IMG/VR virus record: IMGVR_UViG_3300032032_000005
Coordinates: 1-46,636 of that record
Reading direction: 5' to 3' (one strand)
Source: a virus
Length of the DNA: 46,636 nt
Each line of letters begins with the position of its first letter. Within the stretch, counting starts at the first letter, position 1. Under the pieces are notes generated by a model that saw only the letters and a program-made list of their open reading frames with translations, did no database searches and had not been told where the DNA came from. Below are positions 30,945-38,468 of the stretch, in pieces. A program made the translations under genes and the position numbers.

Positions 30945-32891
30945 CTATGCACTCTCTAACGCAGCAATTCGTGCTTCAAGAGCATCATTTTTAGCACTAA
31001 GTTCTTTAACCGCTTTAATCAGCGGTATTACAAACATCTCTTTTGAAATACGTTGGGAACCATCAGGATCTTCTTTCCATCCGGAAAATCTGTCCACTCC
31101 AGTTTTATCTAAAGCAACTTTAACCTCTTGCGCCACAAGACCGTGCATCTTGACACCAAGAGTCATGTGGTTTTCTTCACTATATTCAGCAAAATCTTCA
31201 GGAAACTCATTGTTTGGTTTCCATTCGTAAGTTACTGGTCTTAGGTCATTAACAAAGTCCAACCCCAACACGGCATCTTCTATATCTTTCTTTTTTCTAA
31301 CATCTGAAGATTGAGACCAAGCGGCATCTGTATCAAATTCGTTGCGAACAACATTTCCTGACTTACCGATTGTGACTTGAGAATCTTCAGAACAAGATAT
31401 GTTGGTGCCAATTGAAATTTGATTAGCGGCACCGACAGCCGAGACATCCGTAGCATATCCAACGCATACGTTAAAAGTTCCGGTGGTAACTGAATCTCCG
31501 GCAGCAGAACCTAGCCCCGTGTTGTAATCACCATCGGTAACAGCACCGTTCGCGTTGTAACCTATTGCAGTATTGTGAGTACCAGTGGTGGTAGCAAAGC
31601 CAGCGTAATACCCAATCCCCGTGTTGGAACTGCCTTCGCTGTTGGTATAAAGCGCTGCATACCCCATCGCGGTGTTGTAGTCGCCGCCTCCTCCTGCACC
31701 ATCGTTACTAGTGAGCGCAAAAGACCCTACCGCTGTGTTAAGAGTTCCAGTAGTATTAGCAGTAAGCGCAGCATAACCTACTGCAACTCCGTAACCATCG
31801 GTGGTATTAGCAGCAAGCGCGGAGCAGCCTACCGCTGTGGCGCGTAAGCCAGTGTGGGCCGTAAGCGCCCTATCGCCGATTGCTGTGTTTTGAATACTAG
31901 TTTCATTAGCATCCAGAGCCTGATAACCCACTGCCACATTTTGATCACCTGTCGTGATTGCAGTTCCTGCTTCATCGCCCACAAGGGTGTTGTAATTACC
32001 CCCGGATGCAATGGAGTTGCCTGCGTTGACACCAGCGATATAGTTAGATACTCCTGCGGTCACGGTGGACTGGGTGCCACTGATAATCCAACTATCCGCG
32101 CTTTCATCCCACAAAGCGTACTTGCCCGCCGTCGCTCCAAAAAACTTTACGTCATATCCAGTATCGTCTACTCCGACCGTTACTGTATTGTCTATTTGAA
32201 CGGCTCCATCAATGTCTACTGCATCTAAGTTAGCCGTTCCGTCAACATCTAAATCTCCAGCGAGATCGATGCCCGCAGCACCGGCTAAAACTAAGTCGTC
32301 AGTTGATGTATCCCAAAGCATGTAGGCGCTTGCTGTATCACCAAAGAATTTAACGTCATAACCCGTGTCATCAACGCCTACCGTAACGGTAGAATCAATC
32401 TGAACAGCTCCGTCAATATCAACCGCATCTAAGTTAGCCGTTCCATCAACGTCTATATCCCCGGCAAAAACAAGATTCTTAGCCAGCACACTTGCTACGG
32501 CTGCGCCACTTCCTGCACCATCCGCGTAGATGATGTCCGCCGCACCATTGGCAATCGTGACATTTGCGCCCGTGCCTTGTGAAAAAATCACGCTTTGGCC
32601 GCTGGAATTAACCACAAAATACAATTTATCCCCGTCATTAGGGCTTAACGTAATAGTGTTCGTGCCACTCGGACTTCCGCCCAACACTAAAACCTTATAA
32701 TTGCCATCCGAAGCGGAGCCATCAGACGTGGTTAGTGTTGTAGTTGTGCCTGTCAGGCTAAGTGTGCCCACCCCTGAAATAGCCCTGTCCAATATATCCA
32801 TATTGGTGTTGGTCATGGTTCCCCAAGTACCGGAACGATCCCCCGTTGCCGGTTTTTCAAGGCCCTGATTTAATGTGTATGTACTAGTCAT
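30945..32891 (-). CDS. Tail fibre with S74 intramolecular chaperone
   Basis: A 648-residue fibre. The N-terminus (TYTLNQGLEKPATGDRSG) is a typical attachment segment. Residues about 140-275 hold two 68-residue repeats (DLDVDGTANLDAVDIDG). Residues about 287-500 hold head-like repeats of the NTAVGYxAL type, as in trimeric adhesins. The C-terminal 121 residues form a peptidase S74 chaperone: SDVRKKKDI with the likely self-cleavage Ser529, PVTYEWKP, HGLVAQEV and a C-terminal coiled coil (ELSAKNDALEARIAALES). The chaperone folds the trimer and cuts itself off. It probably contacts host receptor. Confidence 0.9.
   Translation of the reverse strand: MTSTYTLNQGLEKPATGDRSGTWGTMTNTNMDILDRAISGVGTLSLTGTTTTLTTSDGSASDGNYKVLVLGGSPSGTNTITLSPNDGDKLYFVVNSSGQSVIFSQGTGANVTIANGAADIIYADGAGSGAAVASVLAKNLVFAGDIDVDGTANLDAVDIDGAVQIDSTVTVGVDDTGYDVKFFGDTASAYMLWDTSTDDLVLAGAAGIDLAGDLDVDGTANLDAVDIDGAVQIDNTVTVGVDDTGYDVKFFGATAGKYALWDESADSWIISGTQSTVTAGVSNYIAGVNAGNSIASGGNYNTLVGDEAGTAITTGDQNVAVGYQALDANETSIQNTAIGDRALTAHTGLRATAVGCSALAANTTDGYGVAVGYAALTANTTGTLNTAVGSFALTSNDGAGGGGDYNTAMGYAALYTNSEGSSNTGIGYYAGFATTTGTHNTAIGYNANGAVTDGDYNTGLGSAAGDSVTTGTFNVCVGYATDVSAVGAANQISIGTNISCSEDSQVTIGKSGNVVRNEFDTDAAWSQSSDVRKKKDIEDAVLGLDFVNDLRPVTYEWKPNNEFPEDFAEYSEENHMTLGVKMHGLVAQEVKVALDKTGVDRFSGWKEDPDGSQRISKEMFVIPLIKAVKELSAKNDALEARIAALESA
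32147..32500 (-). repeat. 204-bp tandem duplication in the fibre gene
   Basis: The sequence around 32151 recurs at 32355, a 204-bp shift that keeps frame (68 residues). Both copies code DxDVDGTANLDAVDIDGAVQ and TVTVGVDDTGYDVKFFG, with third-codon changes between them, so the duplication is not recent. Confidence 0.85.
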
Positions 32892-32901
32892 AACTCATAT
32901 C

Positions 32902-33666
32902 CTATGCTGCAATCTTTATCCAATCGGGTGTTTGAGACGGTGATACAGAAACCCAAGATGGAGATTGGCTTGGGCTAATCGCGCTATAGCTGGGATCTTG
33001 ATCGGGAATTATAAGACCCCAAACAAGAACCCCGTTTGTTTCTCCTGTACCGGATACGCCGGTTACGCTGAGGTTAGCACCAGTCTCAACCGTTACAGAG
33101 CCCACCGAACCTGTTCCCGCAACACCTGTAGCGGATACCGTAACGCCTATTCCTTCAACAACAGTTACAGAACCAACGGCACCTGTTCCCGCAACGCCTG
33201 TTACAGAAACGGTTACACCGCTTCCTTCAACAACAGTTACAGAACCAACTGCACTTGTTCCCGCAACGCCGGTGACGCTGAAGTTAGCATCAGTATCAAC
33301 CGCTACAGAGCCCCATGCGCCCGATCCCCATGTGTCGAGTCCCCAACCGGTCCCTGCCGAACCCGTACCCGCAACACCTGTTACAGAAACGGTTACACCG
33401 CTTCCTTCCGTAACCGTTACCGAACCTACCGAACCCGTACCTGCAAGACCGGTAACAGATATTGTTACATCCGTTCCTTCAACAACAGTTACAGACCCAA
33501 CCGCACTGGTCCCGGCAACACCTGTTACAGAAGCATCAATACTAAGCTCAACTGTTACAGAGCCAACCGCACCGGTTCCCACAACACCCGTAACGGAAAC
33601 TGGAGCGGCTTCGCCCCATGTGCCCGATCCCCATGTGTCGCGGCCCCAACCGGTGATTGCGGCCAT
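32902..33666 (-). CDS. Repeat-built virion protein (24-residue VTGVAGT repeats)
   Basis: A 254-residue protein. It begins GWGRDTWGSGTWGEAAP, then about eight tandem repeats of 22-24 residues (SVTGVAGTGAVGSVTVVEG), interrupted by a second GWGLDTWGSGAWG block near residue 105, and ends in PSQSPSWVSVSPSQTPDW. The repeats predict a beta-helix or stacked-strand fibre. It lies next to the S74 fibre in the same operon and is likely a fibre or receptor-related structural protein. Antisense frames stay open through the repeats but are artefacts. Confidence 0.75.
   Translation of the reverse strand: MAAITGWGRDTWGSGTWGEAAPVSVTGVVGTGAVGSVTVELSIDASVTGVAGTSAVGSVTVVEGTDVTISVTGLAGTGSVGSVTVTEGSGVTVSVTGVAGTGSAGTGWGLDTWGSGAWGSVAVDTDANFSVTGVAGTSAVGSVTVVEGSGVTVSVTGVAGTGAVGSVTVVEGIGVTVSATGVAGTGSVGSVTVETGANLSVTGVSGTGETNGVLVWGLIIPDQDPSYSAISPSQSPSWVSVSPSQTPDWIKIAA
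33050..33600 (-). repeat. Tandem repeat block of about 66-72 bp units in the repeat-protein gene
   Basis: Units beginning GTTACAGAAACGGTTACACC or close variants recur through the region and encode the VTGVAGT repeats. Unit number is likely variable between strains by slippage or recombination. Confidence 0.8.
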
Positions 33667-34100
33667 TAAGCGATCCTTATAATTGCATTACTGGCGTCCG
33701 CAGCGGGAAATACAATCTTAAAGTCTCCCGAACTGGAGGATTTATCAGAACCAAAGTCCAAAACAATCACGGAAGGATCTCCACTGGCACTGTCATTAAA
33801 AATCAACGAGCCTCGGGCCGTAATGGTGGAAGAACTCCATGTCGAATCAGCAAAATCCGTATATGCCGTCGTACCGCTTGTTGTTGGGTCTACGCGAGTA
33901 AGGGAGTTTCCCTTAGCTGTATAGCCCGTACCCGTAACCTCATTACTAGTGGTATACGCTGTCGTAGCTGCCGTAAAAGAAGCACTGTTTGTATACAATG
34001 CTGCTTGAAACGTATTTCCTCCACTATTTAAAAAATTGTGCTTGGCTTCCATTAACTCTTTCTTGAAAGACGTACACATAAAATTTCCAGTAAAGGCCAT
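33666..34100 (-). CDS. Beta-rich structural protein (decoration or tail-fibre associated)
   Basis: A 144-residue protein with a strong TAGGAG site before the ATG at 34100. A short helical start (TSFKKELMEAKHNF) is followed by Ser/Thr-rich strands (FQAALYTNSASFTAATTAYT, LIFNDSASGDPSVIVLDFG, DFKIVFPAADASNAIIRIA). This arrangement occurs in many phage structural proteins of the 'tail/head fibre' type. The reading frame is open further upstream to 34145 but lacks a ribosome site. Confidence 0.7.
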   Translation of the reverse strand: MAFTGNFMCTSFKKELMEAKHNFLNSGGNTFQAALYTNSASFTAATTAYTTSNEVTGTGYTAKGNSLTRVDPTTSGTTAYTDFADSTWSSSTITARGSLIFNDSASGDPSVIVLDFGSDKSSSSGDFKIVFPAADASNAIIRIA

Positions 34101-34101
34101 G

Positions 34102-34398
34102 TCAAAGTCTCCTAATTGCTTCAGCAAGTTCTGGATGCCCTGCATCCTTTAATGCGTTATAGACCGTGGTTCGATCGCTCTTAATGGCTTCCCGCATGTA
34201 AAAGGCAACCATTTTTTCTATATGGCCCTTAAAAGCGTAAGCCTGTGCCTGAATGCCCGGATGAGTATTGTTGGATATAGAAATGATTTTGTTCGCACAA
34301 TGATGCGCCACTTCTTCCGGCGTAAAGCCCCGATTATTTGTCGTATGAACCTCTACAGAATAATCGGAAGGAAGATCTATATTTAATGCGTCCATCAT
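34102..34398 (-). CDS. Conserved phage protein, late operon
   Basis: A 98-residue protein, MMDALNIDLPSDYSVEVHTT, then GFTPEEVAHHCANKII and a helical C-terminus (ALKDAGHPELAEAIRRL). ATGA overlap with the upstream gene. The PEEVAHHCANKI segment and the terminal AEAIRRL are features I associate with small proteins in virioplankton late regions. Unknown role, perhaps a regulator or assembly helper. Confidence 0.7.
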   Translation of the reverse strand: MMDALNIDLPSDYSVEVHTTNNRGFTPEEVAHHCANKIISISNNTHPGIQAQAYAFKGHIEKMVAFYMREAIKSDRTTVYNALKDAGHPELAEAIRRL

Positions 34399-35042
34399 TG
34401 TTTCGGCCTAATAACCATGCCAGCACGGTAATCTTGTGTAACTTCCTTGGCTTCGCCAAACATTTTAAGAGCTACCATGGCTTCGCCAAAACGCTTTTCA
34501 TATTCGGCCATTAAATCCTGCTCCCCTTTCATATAGGTGTAGGCTTCGGTTAAACACCCATATAAAAGAGCCAACGTGGCGTTTTCACTCAACCACGTTG
34601 TTCCACTGTCTCCCGCAGCCGTCAAACTCGCGGGGCGGTAAAAATAGTGCATTTCCGTCGTATACCCACTATCCGGCGTCGGCCCAATAATAAAATTGGT
34701 TATGTCAAACATTGCATAATACCGAGGCGTTCCCGTTGTGGAACTGTTTGGGTTAAAAGACTGCACAAAATTTACGTCTTTGTATTCAAGAAAGCTTTTG
34801 ACGCTACTGCTTGTGATAGATAACGAAAAGGGTGCCAAAAAATCGCTCGGGGCAGCTAAATACTGATTCGAAGAAGACATGGTCCCCGTTACGTTTTTAC
34901 GAAAAAGCTCTAATTGGACGTTTTTCAGGATCCGTTCTTCGGCCAGCTTTATAAAGTCGTCCATATGCGTCACGAACGTCGTTTCCGTGTTTTCGGTGTA
35001 ATCCTGTATAGCGGTCTTTAGACTGGAGTAAGTAAAGCTCAT
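34395..35042 (-). CDS. Head-tail connector / tail protein candidate
   Basis: A 215-residue protein: SLKTAIQDYTENTETTFVTH, HMDDFIKLAEERILKNVQLE, then a beta-rich middle and GTPRYYAMFDITNFIIGPTP, and a helical C-terminus (LLYGCLTEAYTYMKGEQDLM). The N-terminal helices and GTP-Y-like middle are typical of podovirus-type adaptor or gp11-like tail proteins. It starts 4 bp inside the upstream gene. The exact position in the tail is inference. Confidence 0.65.
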   Translation of the reverse strand: MSFTYSSLKTAIQDYTENTETTFVTHMDDFIKLAEERILKNVQLELFRKNVTGTMSSSNQYLAAPSDFLAPFSLSITSSSVKSFLEYKDVNFVQSFNPNSSTTGTPRYYAMFDITNFIIGPTPDSGYTTEMHYFYRPASLTAAGDSGTTWLSENATLALLYGCLTEAYTYMKGEQDLMAEYEKRFGEAMVALKMFGEAKEVTQDYRAGMVIRPKQ

Positions 35043-35341
35043 GTCGCCACCGTCACCGCGCCAACCTGCCCCACAGACATGATGGGCTTAAAGTTAGCTA
35101 TTTCAGGAATAATCGTATCCACATAGACCACCATGGGTTCGACCCTATCGGGACGCGGGTTTTTCAAAGCCTGTGGGTCCACTACCTTATGCCTTGGGTC
35201 TAGCTGGGGTTGCTTTTGTTCCCATTCGTCATAGCCAACAAGCGCTCCGGTCCATTCCTTTTTCATACGCCTAAGTAAATAAGAAGCCCCAGACCTATCT
35301 GAAATTCCCCGCGCATGTTTTCCTACAGCGAAACGAGACAT
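35039..35341 (-). CDS. Conserved phage protein with SDRSG motif
   Basis: A 100-residue basic protein starting MSRFAVGKHARGISDRSG, followed by LRRMKKEWTGALVGYDEWEQ, KQPQLDPRHKVVDPQALKN and a hydrophobic end. The KARGISDRSG and KQPQL-P pattern is widely conserved in phage structural operons. Sandwiched between two adaptor-like genes by overlaps, it is probably a minor connector protein. Confidence 0.7.
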   Translation of the reverse strand: MSRFAVGKHARGISDRSGASYLLRRMKKEWTGALVGYDEWEQKQPQLDPRHKVVDPQALKNPRPDRVEPMVVYVDTIIPEIANFKPIMSVGQVGAVTVAT

Positions 35342-36228
35342 CAGTTAAATCTCGCATACTCTAAGCTAGGCACGACATTAAACGAGGCTCGGTCACGATC
35401 TTCTACCATAGCCCTCTCCATCTCTTCCTCATATAACGGTTTCAAAACTTGAATCCGATTGGGCGCTCGTTTTAACGCAATGTAATAAGCAAGTCCTGCG
35501 GCCAAAGCAGGATAAAAACGAAACGGTACACCCAGCGTATTTGTAAAATCATCCACATCGTCTATTCGATAAAGACGATCAAAAATGAGAATGTCGGTAC
35601 TGTTTTCCGGAGCAGGCCAAATTTTTAAATTAGGCGTTACTTGTCGATCTAAGAAAAACTGGGAAGGACGACCTGTTTCTGTTTTATTTGGGATCGTAAT
35701 ATATCCGTCCCGACTTAAACGCGCGGCGGCATAACTGTTATCGCCTCGTTTAACCACTAACGATAAAATATCTATGGTGCCCTGTGCGTTCGTTAAATCA
35801 ACAGCAGCAGAAAGGGTGGTAGTTGCTGCGCTTGTCCCACCGGTAAGGGTTTCACCGTTGGTGAAAGTTCCTGTCGGAATGGTGATCGCCATGGAAGTAC
35901 CCGAGGGAAGATTGGTAATGGAAGCCGTAGCGCCACTGGTTCCTCCCGTAATGGTTTCAGCGACAGTAAAACCTGAACTAGAACCCACCGTCATAGTTAC
36001 GGTGCCCGCAGGATATTCAGTAATATCCGCCGCCACGGTTATGGAGGTCTGCTTAATGGTCCATTGGTTTAAGCCACGGTTAGCCCAATCCGCTAGAAGC
36101 AAGTTCATAGAACGCTTCGCGGTTTTTAGATCATAACCTGTACGAACTTCAAGACCGCACCGTTCAAAGGCTTCCTCAATATACTCACTGACATCGAGTT
36201 CAAAATTGATAGACCCAGACGTAGCCAT
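35341..36228 (-). CDS. P22 gp4-like tail accessory / connector protein
   Basis: A 295-residue protein: NFELDVSEYIEEAFERCGLE, RTGYDLKTAKRSMNLLLADW and ANRGLNQWTI match the N-terminal part of P22 gp4-type packaged-DNA stabilisation (adaptor) proteins. A Thr/Gly-rich insert of repeated GETLTGGTSAAT type at about 80-140 follows, then RPSQFFLDRQVTPNLKIWPAP and LGVPFRFYPALAAGLAYYIA. Such adaptors close the portal after packaging. The insertion is a beta-repeat not seen in P22. Confidence 0.75.
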   Translation of the reverse strand: MATSGSINFELDVSEYIEEAFERCGLEVRTGYDLKTAKRSMNLLLADWANRGLNQWTIKQTSITVAADITEYPAGTVTMTVGSSSGFTVAETITGGTSGATASITNLPSGTSMAITIPTGTFTNGETLTGGTSAATTTLSAAVDLTNAQGTIDILSLVVKRGDNSYAAARLSRDGYITIPNKTETGRPSQFFLDRQVTPNLKIWPAPENSTDILIFDRLYRIDDVDDFTNTLGVPFRFYPALAAGLAYYIALKRAPNRIQVLKPLYEEEMERAMVEDRDRASFNVVPSLEYARFN

Positions 36229-36572
36229 TATTTTTTAAGGCCCGTTTTTTTCACCGCACCACCGCCTCTAAAACGTTTAATGCTGTGTTTATTTACCGCC
36301 CCACCACCACGCATGGCTTTTTTAAGGCCCGTTTTTTTCACTGCACCCCCGCCTCTAAGACGTTTAATGCTGTGTTTATTTACCGCACCACCACCCCGCA
36401 TGGCTTTTTTAGGCCCCGTTTTTTTCACCGCACCACCACCTCGCAATTTTAAGAGGCCCGTGAGTTGGTCCACCTTTTCATGAGCCCGTCGCTCCTGTTC
36501 GTATCGTGGTATACGTTCAGGGACCATCCCCATAGCAAGGCGTTTATGTTGCGGTATGTATTTATCATCCAT
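36228..36572 (-). CDS. Small basic protein with RGGGAV tandem repeats
   Basis: A 114-residue protein with GGGAG upstream of ATG 36572. The first 45 residues look ordinary; residues 51-114 are two copies of a 29-residue unit plus a remnant, containing KTGLKKAMRGGGAVNKHSIK and LRGGGAVK, making RGGGAV occur five times. It is strongly basic (Lys/Arg). Repeats of this kind could bind DNA or glue subunits. It follows the 192-aa gene by an 8-bp overlap. Confidence 0.7.
   Translation of the reverse strand: MDDKYIPQHKRLAMGMVPERIPRYEQERRAHEKVDQLTGLLKLRGGGAVKKTGPKKAMRGGGAVNKHSIKRLRGGGAVKKTGLKKAMRGGGAVNKHSIKRFRGGGAVKKTGLKK
36231..36446 (-). repeat. 87-bp tandem repeats coding RGGGAV units
   Basis: Two full units (36336-36422 and 36249-36335) and a partial unit of an 87-bp in-frame repeat. 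Near identity between copies suggests recent expansion and copy-number variation. Confidence 0.85.
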
Positions 36573-37143
36573 TTTTTAGTCTCCCGTACAATTCGGACCT
36601 TTTTTCTCGAATGCTAGAAATATCATAATTACCAGTATACCTATCGTAATATCCAAGACTAGCTAGTTTCTCCGATGCTTCATGTAATTTAGCCAACCGT
36701 TGAATAAAAATCATGGCATAACTGGTTTCTACATGAGGTTCAAACGTACCATCATCAATTAATTCATTTGCTTCGTCTTCCGGGTGAAACCCCATTAGCC
36801 AAAGATCTTTATCACCAAAGTCTCCATCAGCGATAGCGTCGTTTAACTCAAACAGATGCGTATGAAAATAATCTGAATCGGGGTATTTCAAGTCCACCAA
36901 AAGGACAAGATCCGAGGTGTCGTCAAATAAAGAAATTAAATTGTAAAGGGGTTGGTAAGACGCGGAATACTTAAAAACAATAGAAACTTTATGGTCTTCC
37001 CATGTGTTTTTCGCATAGGGGCACGGAGAAAAGCCATTAAAGTCGGGGCTTTTCTCTTCTAAGGCATATGCCGACCAATCACGAATTTCGTCGCATATCT
37101 CCTTTTCAAGCCCGAGATATGATTCATTGAACTTCATGACCAT
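36565..37143 (-). CDS. Unknown protein with SPCPYAKNTW motif
   Basis: A 192-residue acidic, soluble-looking protein within the structural operon. It contains FNGFSPCPYAKNTWEDHKVS near residue 40, then SYQPLYNLISLFDD, LVLLVDLKYPDSDYFHTHLF and DLWLMGFHPEDEANELIDDG, and a helical C-terminus. The CPYA pattern and the following strand-rich part resemble a conserved protein I know only as unannotated in marine bacteria and phages. It might be an enzyme (a Cys/His set is present) rather than a virion part. Start at 37143 or the next ATG 37137. Confidence 0.6.
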   Translation of the reverse strand: MVMKFNESYLGLEKEICDEIRDWSAYALEEKSPDFNGFSPCPYAKNTWEDHKVSIVFKYSASYQPLYNLISLFDDTSDLVLLVDLKYPDSDYFHTHLFELNDAIADGDFGDKDLWLMGFHPEDEANELIDDGTFEPHVETSYAMIFIQRLAKLHEASEKLASLGYYDRYTGNYDISSIREKRSELYGRLKNG

Positions 37144-37146
37144 GAT

Positions 37147-37386
37147 TCATTTAAGCATTGCCGCTAAAACGGTCCAGATCCCCGTTTGTTGCGTCAGCAA
37201 TATCACTACGCCGCCCAGCAGAAACCACTTTATCTGGAACAAAGTACGTTTTATATCTTTAACGTCCGGTTCCAGTTGGTTTACTTTATCTAATATGTAA
37301 TGTTGCTGTGTGGCGTAATGGTAAAACTGAATCCGCATCTCCTCCTGATTTTTAGGAATTGGTGGGGCCTCGTCTTGCATGCGCAT
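37147..37386 (-). CDS. Small protein with C-terminal TM anchor
   Basis: A 79-residue protein, MRMQDEAPPIPKNQEEMRIQ, a coiled coil (YILDKVNQLEPDVKDIKRTL) and a C-terminal hydrophobic segment (WFLLGGVVILLTQQTGIWTV). GGAG stands 5 nt before the ATG. One coiled coil plus a transmembrane anchor resembles phage holin/antiholin-like or hemolysin XhlA-type proteins. It may help lysis or membrane anchoring during infection. Confidence 0.6.
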   Translation of the reverse strand: MRMQDEAPPIPKNQEEMRIQFYHYATQQHYILDKVNQLEPDVKDIKRTLFQIKWFLLGGVVILLTQQTGIWTVLAAMLK

Positions 37387-37406
37387 AAAAGCTCCGCAGG
37401 TAACCT

Positions 37407-37817
37407 TTACAAAGCCGTATATTCTTTAATACAGGTAATTGTTAAAGTATACGTCTCGCCGCTTGCCGCCCCTACTGTGGTTAATAACAAATCCCCATTT
37501 TTTCCAGAGCCGGAATAGTTTGGAAGACCGCTAAACTCGGAAAAATCAAAAGAGTCACTATAGTTGGGGGGAAGTTCAATGGCTAAACGGTTAGCTGTAG
37601 CATCCCAAAGCAATTGGACGCCCATTCCAACAGTAGAAAAAGAAAGACTTTCAATGCGAACACCCGTGCAAGCGTCTCCGTCTGCACTGGTGCTTAAAGC
37701 GCTTACATCTATCTTCGTAACAGCCGCTTCACCCGTACCATCACTAACATTAGTAAGGTAAAACACCGCTTTACGAGGACCATCAATAATGGTCGAAGCA
37801 TTTACTGAATCTGCCAT
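37407..37817 (-). CDS. Beta-rich virion protein
   Basis: A 136-residue protein with a very strong AAAGGAG site before the ATG. Mostly beta strands (KAVFYLTNVSDGTGEAAVTK, GVQLLWDATANRLAIEL, YTLTITCIKEYTAL). Size and context suggest a head- or tail-decorating protein. No named family by eye. Confidence 0.65.
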   Translation of the reverse strand: MADSVNASTIIDGPRKAVFYLTNVSDGTGEAAVTKIDVSALSTSADGDACTGVRIESLSFSTVGMGVQLLWDATANRLAIELPPNYSDSFDFSEFSGLPNYSGSGKNGDLLLTTVGAASGETYTLTITCIKEYTAL

Positions 37818-37828
37818 TTGATACTCCT

Positions 37829-38335
37829 TTATGCGTCAGCAAATGGAGTAACTACCGTGCCAGAAGCAAGCACTGTCCCACTAACAACGTATTTTGCACT
37901 AGCCGCCGCGTAACAAGTGACCACTGAGCCAACAATACCGCCCTTGGTGGAACCATTCATCGTGATGACATCATTAGATCCGCCAGACATAAAGGTCTTG
38001 CCCGCCGCATCACTCTTACCAAGATAAAGTCCACCGACAAACTTGTCTGTTCCATCGGTCAAAATATCCATATCCGTAGCTGCGGTAATCACTAAGAAAG
38101 TGAAGGTTGCGCCAAGGTTGTTGAGCTGAGTGGGATCCGTCGGATCGCCGGGAGTTGTAACGTCAATAGAAGGCAACGTGAATTTGCCATCGGCGTCATT
38201 AGTTAGTAATAGTCTTCCTGCGTGAGAAGCAACGGTCAGCGTCGTATCCGCCGTTAGGCTAACAACACCCGTGGAACCCGCATTAATGAAGCCTGCCAAA
38301 GATCGAACTGGACCTGAAAAAGTAGTTTTCGCCAC
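37829..38335 (-). CDS. Putative head decoration protein
   Basis: A 168-residue Gly/Thr/Ala-rich protein read from a GTG start at 38335, with AAGGGGG 7 nt upstream. Repeated beta patterns (AGSTGVVSLTADTTLTVASH, GRLLLTNDADGKFTLPS, GIVGSVVTCYAAASAKYVVS) suggest a beta-sandwich or a fold like phage head fibre/decoration proteins. It is the first gene after the major capsid gene, separated from it by a terminator and a possible pseudoknot whose 3' arm overlaps the ribosome site, so its level may be set by RNA structure. Confidence 0.7.
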   Translation of the reverse strand: MAKTTFSGPVRSLAGFINAGSTGVVSLTADTTLTVASHAGRLLLTNDADGKFTLPSIDVTTPGDPTDPTQLNNLGATFTFLVITAATDMDILTDGTDKFVGGLYLGKSDAAGKTFMSGGSNDVITMNGSTKGGIVGSVVTCYAAASAKYVVSGTVLASGTVVTPFADA

Positions 38336-38346
38336 TTTATTACCCC

Positions 38347-38405
38347 CTTACCAAAGGTTTTGCCCTAGAGTCTTGGTAAGCGTCTGCTGGGACAGTCGCT
38401 AGGGC
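38347..38405 (-). ncRNA. Putative H-type pseudoknot in the leader of the 38335 gene
   Basis: In the leftward RNA, GCCCUAG (38399-38405) can pair with CUAGGGC (38362-38368), and CUUACCAA (38373-38380) in its loop can pair with UUGGUAAG (38347-38354) beyond it. This crossing order is an H-type pseudoknot. The loop also holds an imperfect GCG-A-CUG / CAG-A-CGC hairpin. The last arm runs into the AAGGGGG ribosome site, so folding could control translation. Seen by eye; not folded by program. Confidence 0.5.
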
Positions 38406-38413
38406 TAATTTTC

Positions 38414-38448
38414 CCAGAAAAGCAGAGGGGCGACAGAAGCCACCCCTC
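38414..38448 (-). terminator. Terminator/attenuator after the major capsid gene
   Basis: Minus strand: GAGGGGTGGC, loop TTCT, GTCGCCCCTC forms a 10-bp stem with two G-T wobbles, followed by TGCTTTTC. It begins 20 nt after the capsid stop. The T run is short, so read-through to downstream genes is likely; this would raise capsid mRNA over later genes. Confidence 0.75.
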
Positions 38449-38468
38449 CATTCCTTCAGAACGAAAAA

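Noticed and set aside
30945-33666. Diversity-generating retroelement acting on the fibre genes
   Set aside because: No reverse transcriptase and no template/variable repeat pair with A-to-N changes was found; repeats are ordinary tandem duplications.
32965-33669. Plus-strand Cys/Asn-rich frame opposite the VTGVAGT repeat gene
   Set aside because: Repeats keep all frames open; composition is the complement of Val/Thr/Gly codons.
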